Part shown: in pieces, positions 1 to 5,995 of the stretch | Numbering within the stretch: the first letter of the stretch is position 1 | Layout of the letters: each line of letters begins with the position of its first letter | From: Gp6-AA40 sp050742535 | GTDB taxonomy: Bacteria > Acidobacteriota > Vicinamibacteria > Vicinamibacterales > UBA2999 | DNA: 6,790 nucleotides | Assembly (NCBI GenBank): GCA_050742535.1 | Contig: JBOGIQ010000333.1 | Location: 1 to 6,790, forward strand | Direction of reading: 5' to 3' | The notes under the pieces: model-generated | What the model saw: the letters and a program-made list of their open reading frames with translations, nothing else | Database searches by the model: none | Told to the model about the DNA's origin: nothing | Translations under genes and position numbers: made by a program

Positions 1-1338
1 TCCTGGAGGCAGGCCGTGGCGGACGCCTTCACGAGCGGCCGCGAGTATCGGCCGCTCTTCGACCTGGCGATCAAGGCGTCGTACGAGACCGCCGGCACCT
101 GGCTGCCGTTCTATCAGGCGCTGGTGATGCTCCTGTTCGCGGCGTTGCTGATGCTGGTCGTCTGGCTGTGCCGGCCTCTCGGCCCACGCCGCGCGCTGGC
201 CGCGTGCGTCGCAGTCAGCTGCGTCTCGGCACTGCATACCTCGCGAATCCTCTTCGGCTTCTGGCCGCTGAACCACTACGCCGCGGTGATGGTCCTCATC
301 CTCATCGTGATCGCGCTCGCCCTTCGTCCTGTTCCGCGTGGGACGGACCCGCCGGAGCCTCGGCGTAGGCGGGTCAGGTCCGTCAGCAAGGATCGTGGGA
401 CGGACCTTGTCAGGTCCGTCAGGGGAGACTGGCTCTTCGGCCTGCTCGCGCTTGTCGCCATGCTCGGTCTGGAGCTTGGCGCGTTGATCGTCCCGCTGTC
501 GATCGTGCTCTGGTGGTTCGGTGCGCCAGGCATCGGCCGGCGGGGTGTCCTCGCTGTCGTTGCGGGCGCAGCGGTGTATCTCGTGATCCGTCTGACGTTC
601 GCCGAGTATTCCGGCGAGTCGGTGTACGCGGATACCGGGTTCATGTTCCAGACCGTCGACGCCGCGTCGCTGCGCGCCCGGTTTGGCGGCTCGCCGTGGG
701 TGCTGTGGATCTACAACGCCGGAAGCACGTTCCTGACGATCGTCGCATCCGAGCCGCGGGAAGGCGTGTTCTCGTTCGTCGAGTCGCTGCTGGCGCACGA
801 CATGGAAAGCTGGCGCTGGTTCCACGTCGGGCTCTCCGCACTCACCACGTTGGTCATCGCCGGAGGACTCGTCCGGGGCTGGCCGTGGCAGGAACGGGAT
901 CGTCTTCTCGTCGTGGCCGGCTGCGCCCTCCTGGTGTTCGGGAGCGCGTTGGGGTTTCTCTACACGCGCGATCGGATCGGCCTGGCGGGAGGCATCGGCT
1001 ATGCGCTGCTGCTATACGTCGCCTGTGCGTCATGGCTGGAGAAACCCAGGCACCGCATGGTCACCGTCGTGATCGCGCTCGTGGTGGCCGCCTGGGTGAT
1101 CCGCAGCGGCGAAACGTTCGTTCAGCTCCGCGACCTCGCCTGGGACTACCGCACGGAATGGACCGAGCGGTTCGAGGAACTGGGCGCCCGCCAGGAACAG
1201 ACGGCGCTGCTGCACCAGCTCCGCGCGGCCGCGCTGGCCAAAACGCCCGCTGACCCGCGGCGTGATCCCGCCTGGACCTATTTCCTGTTCGAGCGCCGCT
1301 TCCGCCGATCGCAGACATCGCCGGCCGGGAACCCGTAG
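1..1338 (+). CDS. Multi-pass inner-membrane protein, GT-C/PMT-like (5' partial)
   Basis: The frame is open from base 1, so the gene probably begins upstream; a GTG at 16 preceded by GGAGG at 5-9 is a possible start giving 440 residues (numbering below uses it). The N-terminal side has a REYRPLF motif (residues 9-15), which in large bacterial GT-C/PMT-like membrane proteins lies after a first helix and a short extracytoplasmic loop; this favours a truncated 5' end. Hydrophobic segments appear at about 33-52, 61-80, 88-106, 139-167, 176-194, 270-286, 294-315, 322-338 and 347-363, followed by a soluble, charged C-terminal tail of about 75 residues. A segment near residues 233-253 (YNAGSTFLTIVASEPREGVF) looks like a conserved loop. 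Residues 108-137 are an Arg-rich loop encoded by two palindromic repeats. If it is GT-C, it would transfer sugar from a lipid carrier; no catalytic residues can be confirmed. The stop at 1336-1338 is 9 bases before the M16 gene, suggesting one operon. Confidence 0.7.
   Translation, partial: SWRQAVADAFTSGREYRPLFDLAIKASYETAGTWLPFYQALVMLLFAALLMLVVWLCRPLGPRRALAACVAVSCVSALHTSRILFGFWPLNHYAAVMVLILIVIALALRPVPRGTDPPEPRRRRVRSVSKDRGTDLVRSVRGDWLFGLLALVAMLGLELGALIVPLSIVLWWFGAPGIGRRGVLAVVAGAAVYLVIRLTFAEYSGESVYADTGFMFQTVDAASLRARFGGSPWVLWIYNAGSTFLTIVASEPREGVFSFVESLLAHDMESWRWFHVGLSALTTLVIAGGLVRGWPWQERDRLLVVAGCALLVFGSALGFLYTRDRIGLAGGIGYALLLYVACASWLEKPRHRMVTVVIALVVAAWVIRSGETFVQLRDLAWDYRTEWTERFEELGARQEQTALLHQLRAAALAKTPADPRRDPAWTYFLFERRFRRSQTSPAGNP
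337..386 (+). repeat. Palindromic repeat unit 1 (full form), inside the reading frame
   Basis: A 50-base unit that starts CGTGGGACGGACC (337-349) and ends GTCAGGTCCGTCAG (373-386). GACGGACC at 342-349 is the reverse complement of GGTCCGTC at 377-384, and inner arms CGCC (350-353) and GGCG (368-371) can extend the structure, with a small bulge. It is translated in frame as residues 108 to about 124 of the membrane protein, beginning RGTD and ending VRSV, with an Arg-rich centre. The same two ends recur in the unit at 394-422. Confidence 0.75.
394..422 (+). repeat. Palindromic repeat unit 2 (short form), inside the reading frame
   Basis: A 29-base unit sharing its first 13 bases (394-406) and last 14 bases (409-422) exactly with unit 1, but with only TT between them where unit 1 has 23 bases. 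It folds as a perfect 9-bp stem, 399-407 with 412-420, and a TGTC loop (408-411). It encodes RGTDLVRSV from residue 127, in the same reading frame as unit 1, because the units are 57 bases (19 codons) apart. Confidence 0.75.
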
Positions 1339-1339
1339 T

Positions 1340-1351
1340 ATGTCCGTATGA
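1340..1351 (+). other. Three-codon mini-ORF bridging the gene 1 stop and the M16 start
   Basis: After the TAG stop at 1336-1338 there is ATG-TCC-GTA-TGA at 1340-1351; its TGA overlaps the M16 start as ATGA (1348-1351). No good Shine-Dalgarno sequence lies at normal distance before 1348 (the nearest purine run is about 17 bases off), so re-initiation from upstream translation is a reasonable, unproven way to start the protease. It may equally be chance. Confidence 0.25.
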
Positions 1352-4191
1352 CGATGCGTGGAACTCTTTGCACGGTCCTGGCGGCGTTCCTCCTCTGCGG
1401 CGCGACGCCCAGCACCACGAATGCAGGACAGCTTGCCGCGTCGAGCGGTGCCGCGACCGCCCCGCTCGAACGGACCGTTCCCGTCGATCCGCGGATCACG
1501 GTCGGCACACTGCCAAACGGCCTGCGCTATTACATCCGCGCCAATCAGGCGCCGCGCAATCGCGCCGAGCTCCGGCTCGTGGTGAGCGCCGGCTCCGTGC
1601 TCGAGGACGACAATCAGCGCGGGCTCGCCCACATGGTCGAGCACATGGCGTTCAACGGCTCGAAGAACTTCCCCAATCAGCGCATCGTGACGTTCATGCA
1701 GAGCATCGGCATGCGCTTCGGTGCGCACGTGAACGCGCACACCGGCTTCGACGAAACGGTCTACCAGCTGCAGATCCCGACCGAGAACCCAGCCGTCATC
1801 GACACCGCGTTCCTGGTGATGGAGGACTGGGCGACGAACGTGACCTTCGATCCTGGCGAGATCGACAAGGAGCGCGGCGTCGTCCTCGAAGAATGGCGGC
1901 TCGGGCTGGGCGCCGATGCGCGCATGCGCGACGCACAGCTCCCAGTCGTCTTGAAAGGATCCCGTTACGCGGACCGGCTGCCGATCGGCACTCCGGACGT
2001 GATCCGGTCCTTCCGGCCCGAGGAGCTGAGGCGGTTCTACGCCGACTGGTATCGTCCGGACATGATGGCGGTGATCGTTGTCGGCGATTTCAATCCGGCG
2101 ACGATCGAAGGCTTGATCAAAGCGCGTTTCGGCCGCATCCCGGCGCGGCTCGATCCGCGGCCGAAGCCGACATTCGACGTTCCTGGTCATGCCGGCACGC
2201 TGTACGCGGTGGCCACCGATCCGGAAGCGAGGGGCACGATCGTCAACGTCACCAGCACGATGCCCGCGCGCGATCAGACGACGATCGGCGCCTACCGGCA
2301 GAGTCTGGTCGAGCGGCTCTTTGCCGGAATGCTGTCGGACCGCTTCGCTGAACTGGCGCAGTCGGCAACTCCGCCGTTTCTCGCCGCGGAGACGAGCCGG
2401 TCATTGTTCATCGGTCCGGCAGAAGCGACGTCGCTCGTCGCGCTCGTCACGAACAACGGCGTCGAGCGCGGGCTCAGCGCGATGTTTGCCGAAGCCGAGC
2501 GCGTCCGGCGGTTCGGCTTTACTTCCACCGAGTTGGAACGGCAGAAGGCGAACATGCGCCTGTTCCTCGAGCGCGCATCGATTGAAGAGGCGAGCTGGGA
2601 GTCCGGTCGGCTTGCCGATGAGTACGCGCGCAACTTCCTGCAGAAGGAGCCGATCCCGGGAATCGGCTATGAATACGCGCTGCATCAGCGGTTCGTCCCC
2701 GAGATCACGCTCGCCGAGGTCAACGTCCTGGCTGCCGACTGGATGCCCGATCGCAGCCGCACGGTCACGATCAGTGCTCCCCGCAAAACCGGCGTGACGA
2801 TGCCCGACGACACCCGGCTGGCGGCGGCAATCGCGGCGGGCGGCAAGGCGGTGCTCGAGGCGTACGTGGATACCGTGAACACGAAGCCGCTGCTGGCGCA
2901 ATTGCCGTCTCCCGGCCGTGTCGTCAAGACGACGCCGCGAGCTGACCTCGGGATCACCGAGTGGGAGCTGTCCAATGGTGTGCGCGTCGTGCTCCGGCCG
3001 ACGACATTCAGGCAGGACGAGATCCTCTTCCGCGCCGTGAGTCCCGGCGGAACCTCGCTCGCGTCCGATGCCGACTTCATTGCCGCCGAAACGGCGGCGG
3101 CCGTTGTCAGCCGCAGCGGCCTTGGCGCCCTCACCGAAAGCGCGCTCGACCGGTCGCTCGCCGGCAAGAACGCGTTCGTCGAACCGCAAATCAGCGACAC
3201 GGACGAAGGGCTGCGCGGTGGCACCACGCGCGGCGACCTCGAGCTCGCCTTTCAGCTGATCTACCTCACCTTTACCCAGCCGCGCGCGGATCCGGAAGCC
3301 TTCAAGACGCTCACGTCGCAGTGGGCCGCCACGCTGGCCAACCGCGAGGCGCTCCCCGACACGGTGTTCAACGACGCCGTCGAGGAAGCGATTACCCAGG
3401 GCCACCTGCGCGCGCGGCCGTTGACGCTGGCGCAGCTGCCGCAGATGCGGCTCGACACGTCGCTCGCGTTCTACCGCAGCCGGTTTGCCGACGCGGCCGA
3501 CTTCACGTTCGTGTTCGTCGGCAGCATCGATGTGGACGCGATCAAGCCGCTGGTCGAACGCTATCTCGGCAGCCTGCCGTCAGTGCGGAAGCCCGAGAGC
3601 GTGCGCGACGTCGGCATCCGGCCGCCGGATCGCGTCGTCGAGCGCCAGGTGCGCAAGGGGGTCGACCCGCGAAGCCAGGTCTCGGTGGTGTTCTCCGGGC
3701 CGTTTCAGAACGATCAAGCCAACCGGATCATCCTGCGGGAGATGGCCGAGGCCCTCGAAGGCAACCTGCAGCGCACGCTGCGCGAGGATCTCGGCGGCAC
3801 CTACGGCGTGAGCGTGGCGCCTGACTTTCAGCAGCGGCCGCGCGGCATGTACCGCGTGACGATCTCGTTCGCGTGTGATCCGGCCAGGCTCGACAGCCTC
3901 GTCAGCGCGCTGTTTCGCGAGATCGAACAGTTCAAGCGCAGCGGGGCGGCGCCGGGTCAGCTGGCGGACCAGCGGCTGGCGCTCACGCGCGATCTCGAAA
4001 CGAACAGCCGCAGCAACTCGTACCTGTTGAATCAGCTGACCTATAAGTACGAGTACGGCGAGGACCCGGGCGAAGTCTTCCGGCTGCCGCAGTTCTACGA
4101 GCAGATCACACCGGCGGCCATCCGCGACGCCGCGCAGATGTACCTGGATACGTCGCGCTATGTGAAGGTGACGCTGCAGCCGGAGCGCTGA
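1348..4191 (+). CDS. Exported M16 family zinc metallopeptidase, two-lobed, PqqL-like
   Basis: A complete 947-residue protein. Residues 1-26 look like a Sec signal peptide: R4, a hydrophobic stretch at 6-19, and likely cleavage after TNA (24-26), so it acts in the periplasm. The N-terminal lobe has the inverted zinc motif of M16 enzymes, H95-M-V-E98-H99: H95 and H99 bind zinc and E98 is the catalytic base. ERGVVLEE follows, where E182 matches the third zinc ligand and E175 the conserved Glu seven residues before it. An M16_C-type domain follows at about 215-400. The second lobe (from about 536, ITEWELSNGVRVVL) lacks HxxEH, as usual, but keeps R812...Y819 (LREDLGGTYG), the Arg/Tyr pair that holds the substrate backbone. 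Length and one-chain architecture match E. coli PqqL (about 930 residues), a periplasmic protease; the name pqqL does not imply PQQ synthesis. Start ATG 1348 keeps R4 in the n-region; ATG 1354 is a close alternative. Confidence 0.95.
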   Translation: MTMRGTLCTVLAAFLLCGATPSTTNAGQLAASSGAATAPLERTVPVDPRITVGTLPNGLRYYIRANQAPRNRAELRLVVSAGSVLEDDNQRGLAHMVEHMAFNGSKNFPNQRIVTFMQSIGMRFGAHVNAHTGFDETVYQLQIPTENPAVIDTAFLVMEDWATNVTFDPGEIDKERGVVLEEWRLGLGADARMRDAQLPVVLKGSRYADRLPIGTPDVIRSFRPEELRRFYADWYRPDMMAVIVVGDFNPATIEGLIKARFGRIPARLDPRPKPTFDVPGHAGTLYAVATDPEARGTIVNVTSTMPARDQTTIGAYRQSLVERLFAGMLSDRFAELAQSATPPFLAAETSRSLFIGPAEATSLVALVTNNGVERGLSAMFAEAERVRRFGFTSTELERQKANMRLFLERASIEEASWESGRLADEYARNFLQKEPIPGIGYEYALHQRFVPEITLAEVNVLAADWMPDRSRTVTISAPRKTGVTMPDDTRLAAAIAAGGKAVLEAYVDTVNTKPLLAQLPSPGRVVKTTPRADLGITEWELSNGVRVVLRPTTFRQDEILFRAVSPGGTSLASDADFIAAETAAAVVSRSGLGALTESALDRSLAGKNAFVEPQISDTDEGLRGGTTRGDLELAFQLIYLTFTQPRADPEAFKTLTSQWAATLANREALPDTVFNDAVEEAITQGHLRARPLTLAQLPQMRLDTSLAFYRSRFADAADFTFVFVGSIDVDAIKPLVERYLGSLPSVRKPESVRDVGIRPPDRVVERQVRKGVDPRSQVSVVFSGPFQNDQANRIILREMAEALEGNLQRTLREDLGGTYGVSVAPDFQQRPRGMYRVTISFACDPARLDSLVSALFREIEQFKRSGAAPGQLADQRLALTRDLETNSRSNSYLLNQLTYKYEYGEDPGEVFRLPQFYEQITPAAIRDAAQMYLDTSRYVKVTLQPER

Positions 4192-4197
4192 AGCACT

Positions 4198-4217
4198 GGC
4201 ACCCCTGAAGGGGTGCC
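4198..4217 (+). repeat. REP-like hairpin A
   Basis: A perfect 8-bp stem GGCACCCC (4198-4205) with GGGGTGCC (4210-4217) and a TGAA loop, followed by CCTATG-type tail bases (GCCCTATG ends at 4222). The arms plus tail align with the hairpins at 4237-4256 and 5050-5069 when those two are read on the - strand. Confidence 0.65.
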
Positions 4218-4236
4218 CTATGTAAAGCTCTCGGAG

Positions 4237-4256
4237 GGCGCCCTTTTAAGGGCGCC
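4237..4256 (-). repeat. REP-like hairpin B
   Basis: A perfect inverted repeat: GGCGCCCTT (4237-4245) with AAGGGCGCC (4248-4256); the last two A-T pairs may stay open, giving a 6-base loop. On the - strand it is followed by a CCTCCG tail (to about 4231), equivalent to the CCTATG tail of hairpin A. It lies in the 3' untranslated region of the - strand gene. Bases 4235-4246 recur exactly at 5048-5059. Confidence 0.65.
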
Positions 4257-4264
4257 GCGCCGTC

Positions 4265-4999
4265 TTACGCGGCGAGCATGCGCGCGATCGTTAGCCACGC
4301 CTCGGTTCCGCCGGCGTAGGTGCGCACCGCCTGCGTCGCGATCAGAAACAGCCCCGCCCACAGCGTCGCCGGGTGCAGCCGGCGACGCGAGACCACGTCG
4401 TAGGCCACTAACGCCAGCAGACCGATATCCGTGAGGATGAAGAACAGCGGCAGGCTGCCCGCGCCAGGGATGCGGGCCACGCCGGCAGTGGCGATCTCCA
4501 GCGTCGCGAGCAGCATCAGTCGTTTATGGATCTCTGACTGACGGCGATAGAAGAGCGCCGTACCGACGAGGATCGGAAACACGATGACGCTGAAGAACGG
4601 GACGATGACGAACGCGAGAGCCGCGTCGTTCGGGGCCGCACCGACGCTGCGTCGCGCCAGATCGATCGTCATGGCGCCGGCGGCGACGGTCATCAGCAGC
4701 GCCAACACCCCGCCGGCCACGCCCAGCCGACGGTGAACGGGCGTCCGCCGCATCGCCACCAGGCCTGTCTGCGCGATCAGCAGCAGCATCCAGCCCGTGA
4801 ACAGGAGACCGTGGACGTGGAAGAGCAGGGGCAGTTGCGGCGTGTCGTACGCGCTCTTCAAGTAGTAGCTGCGAGAGAACCCGATGAACACCGCGGCGAC
4901 CATGGCAAAGGACATTCCCGTGAAGAACGCGCGGTCCATTCGCCAGCGGCTGGAGGGGCGTCGCGCGGGGACCGAGGTGACGTCGAGGGTTGTCGCCAT
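4265..4999 (-). CDS. Seven-helix membrane protein of unknown function, His-rich motifs
   Basis: A 244-residue protein. The start is taken as ATG at 4999 (MATTLDVTS): the frame stays open upstream to 5317, but that stretch crosses the DUF3667 gene and reads as non-protein-like sequence. Hydrophobic helices lie at about 24-41, 60-82, 92-112, 128-150, 160-176, 184-203 and 212-228. Possible metal- or haem-binding positions are H61-V-H63-G at the start of helix 2, H89 (HRRLG) after helix 2, H158 (HKRLM) before helix 5 and H209 (LHP) before helix 7. I know of similar seven-helix hypothetical proteins with HxHG, HRRLG and HKRLM motifs in many bacteria, related in style to DUF2306 proteins, but no function. 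No strong ribosome site is visible before 4999. It is convergent with the M16 gene and divergent from DUF3667. Confidence 0.85.
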   Translation of the reverse strand: MATTLDVTSVPARRPSSRWRMDRAFFTGMSFAMVAAVFIGFSRSYYLKSAYDTPQLPLLFHVHGLLFTGWMLLLIAQTGLVAMRRTPVHRRLGVAGGVLALLMTVAAGAMTIDLARRSVGAAPNDAALAFVIVPFFSVIVFPILVGTALFYRRQSEIHKRLMLLATLEIATAGVARIPGAGSLPLFFILTDIGLLALVAYDVVSRRRLHPATLWAGLFLIATQAVRTYAGGTEAWLTIARMLAA

Positions 5000-5105
5000 C
5001 GCGCCGAATGAGACCACAGGCCCGACTGCCGTTTCAACGCCCTGCGTAGGGCGCCCTTTCAAGGGCCCCGGCTGTGCGTTAATCTCCATCGCTACGGCGG
5101 ATAAC
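5000..5105. promoter_or_regulatory. Divergent intergenic region with facing start codons
   Basis: These 106 bases separate the - strand start at 4999 from the GTG at 5106, so both promoters should lie here or overlap the coding ends. Clear -35/-10 pairs are not visible. The best - strand candidate is TTGAAA (5037-5032), an 18-base spacer and TCTCAT (5013-5008), which would give a nearly leaderless message. On the + strand TTAATC (5079-5084) is a weak -10. A palindromic element occupies the middle. Confidence 0.4.
5050..5069 (-). repeat. REP-like hairpin C in the divergent leader
   Basis: Arms 5050-5058 and 5061-5069 pair with one mismatch (C5052 opposite C5067) around a TC loop. AGGGCGCCCTTT at 5048-5059 is identical to 4235-4246 beside hairpin B. 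Read on the - strand the hairpin is followed by CCTACG, the same tail type as hairpins A and B. Its 5' arm overlaps a second possible stem, CGCCCT (5038-5043) with AGGGCG (5048-5053). Confidence 0.6.
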
Positions 5106-5966
5106 GTGACGGAGACAACGACGACGTCGAGCGCGACGTGCGCGAATTGTGCGGCAACGCTGACCGGACCCTTCTGCGCGAAGTGCGGCCAGAGCGCACG
5201 CGATCTCCATCGTCCATTCAGGACGATGCTCGTCGACGCGGTTGACGACATCTTCAATTTCGACACTAGGTTTGCGCGCACGCTGTGGCCGCTGTTGATC
5301 AAGCCTGGGCAGGTCACGAAGGAGTATCTGTCGGGGCGGCGCGCCGCGCACGTGCCGCCGCTCCGTACGTACTTAGTCGCGGCGCTCCTCTTCTTCGGGC
5401 TCTTCTCGGTGTTTCCAACGCAATCGCCGCCCGTCTACGTTTTTACCACCGGCACGCCCGAGGCCGCGCGCGCCAAGAGCGCAGGCGGGAACAAGGTCAC
5501 CTTCGAGCTGCCGGAGCACGTCTGGTTCGGGGATCGCCGGTTTCAGGACGTCAGCGCGCGGGCGCGAGCGAACCCTGACGCGTTCGCGCTGGCGGCGTAC
5601 CGCAACATCCCACGGGGATTCTTTCTGTTCCTGCCGATTTTCGCGTTGATGCTCAAGCTCCTTTATTGGAGGCAGGGATACTACGTCGAGCATCTGGTGT
5701 TCGCGCTGTACTACCAAGCGTTTCTGTTCCTCACGTTCGCGCTGAATTTTCTCGCGGGATGGCTGCCGGGCCTTCTGAGCGGGCCGCTGCGTGTTGCGCT
5801 CCTGCTGTGGTCGCTTGCGTACGTGCCGATCGCCTTGCGCCGCGTGTACGGAGGGTCACGGATCATGACCGCTTTCAAGACGGCCGGACTCATCGTCCTC
5901 TACGTATTTGGTTTCGTGATCTTCGGGTTCGGTTTCGTCTCGTACATGGCGATGATCACGTTCTGA
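5106..5966 (+). CDS. DUF3667 domain membrane protein with N-terminal zinc ribbon
   Basis: A 286-residue protein from GTG 5106, with GGCGGA at 5096-5101 as a short-spaced ribosome site. The frame is open further upstream to 4884, but that part overlaps the - strand gene and carries no domain. A zinc ribbon is formed by C12-x2-C15 and C24-x2-C27 (CANC, CAKCGQ). Next comes the DUF3667 signature: DDIFNFD at 47-53, RTLWPLLIKPG at 58-68, EYLSGRR at 73-79 and PPLRTYL at 84-90, running into helix 1 (about 86-103). A roughly 65-residue extracytoplasmic or soluble stretch follows, then helices at about 171-187, 196-217, 228-244 and 260-280, with E195-H196 before the second. The family is uncharacterised; a role in membrane or envelope processes is only a guess. 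The PQQ dehydrogenase gene starts 29 bases after its stop, so the two may share a transcript. Confidence 0.88.
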   Translation: MTETTTTSSATCANCAATLTGPFCAKCGQSARDLHRPFRTMLVDAVDDIFNFDTRFARTLWPLLIKPGQVTKEYLSGRRAAHVPPLRTYLVAALLFFGLFSVFPTQSPPVYVFTTGTPEAARAKSAGGNKVTFELPEHVWFGDRRFQDVSARARANPDAFALAAYRNIPRGFFLFLPIFALMLKLLYWRQGYYVEHLVFALYYQAFLFLTFALNFLAGWLPGLLSGPLRVALLLWSLAYVPIALRRVYGGSRIMTAFKTAGLIVLYVFGFVIFGFGFVSYMAMITF

Positions 5967-5981
5967 CGTATTCTCAGGGCC

Positions 5982-5992
5982 GGGGAAAAGGA
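5982..5992 (+). promoter_or_regulatory. Ribosome binding site of the PQQ dehydrogenase gene
   Basis: The purine-rich GGGGAAAAGGA precedes ATG 5996. It is the best Shine-Dalgarno-like sequence in the window and supports that start. The rest of the 29-base gap after the DUF3667 stop shows no terminator or separate promoter. Confidence 0.6.
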
Positions 5993-5995
5993 ACT

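Larger units (their letters stand above)
4198..4256. terminator. Candidate bidirectional terminator region between convergent genes
   Basis: The 73-base gap between the M16 stop (4191) and the stop of the - strand gene (4265) is mostly two strong GC hairpins. Their position at two facing 3' ends suggests they stop transcription or protect mRNA ends. Neither is followed by a U-tract on either strand, so they are not classical intrinsic terminators. Confidence 0.45.

Noticed and set aside
1396..1398. Possible lipoprotein cysteine (C17) in the M16 leader
   Set aside because: The residues before it are F-L-L, with Leu at -1 instead of Gly, Ala or Ser, so it is a poor lipobox; signal peptidase I cleavage after A26 fits better.
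1030..2190. Long open frame on the - strand (386 codons)
   Set aside because: It lies opposite the M16 gene and the end of the membrane protein; the translation is rich in R, H, E and D with no domain, typical of an antisense shadow in GC-rich DNA.
2401..3405. Long open frame on the - strand (334 codons)
   Set aside because: Entirely antisense to the second half of the M16 gene, which has clear motifs on both sides; no recognisable protein features.
4198..4256. Classical rho-independent terminators
   Set aside because: The stems are strong, but no run of T follows on either strand; the T bases of hairpin B are in its loop.
4884..5105. Upstream extension of the DUF3667 protein from ATG 4884
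   Set aside because: It overlaps the coding part of the - strand gene and translates through the palindrome; the zinc ribbon starts right after GTG 5106.
5000..5317. N-terminal extension of the - strand seven-helix protein up to 5317
   Set aside because: It would overlap the zinc ribbon and DUF3667 signature on the other strand and cross the palindrome; the extension has no conserved character, so ATG 4999 is preferred.
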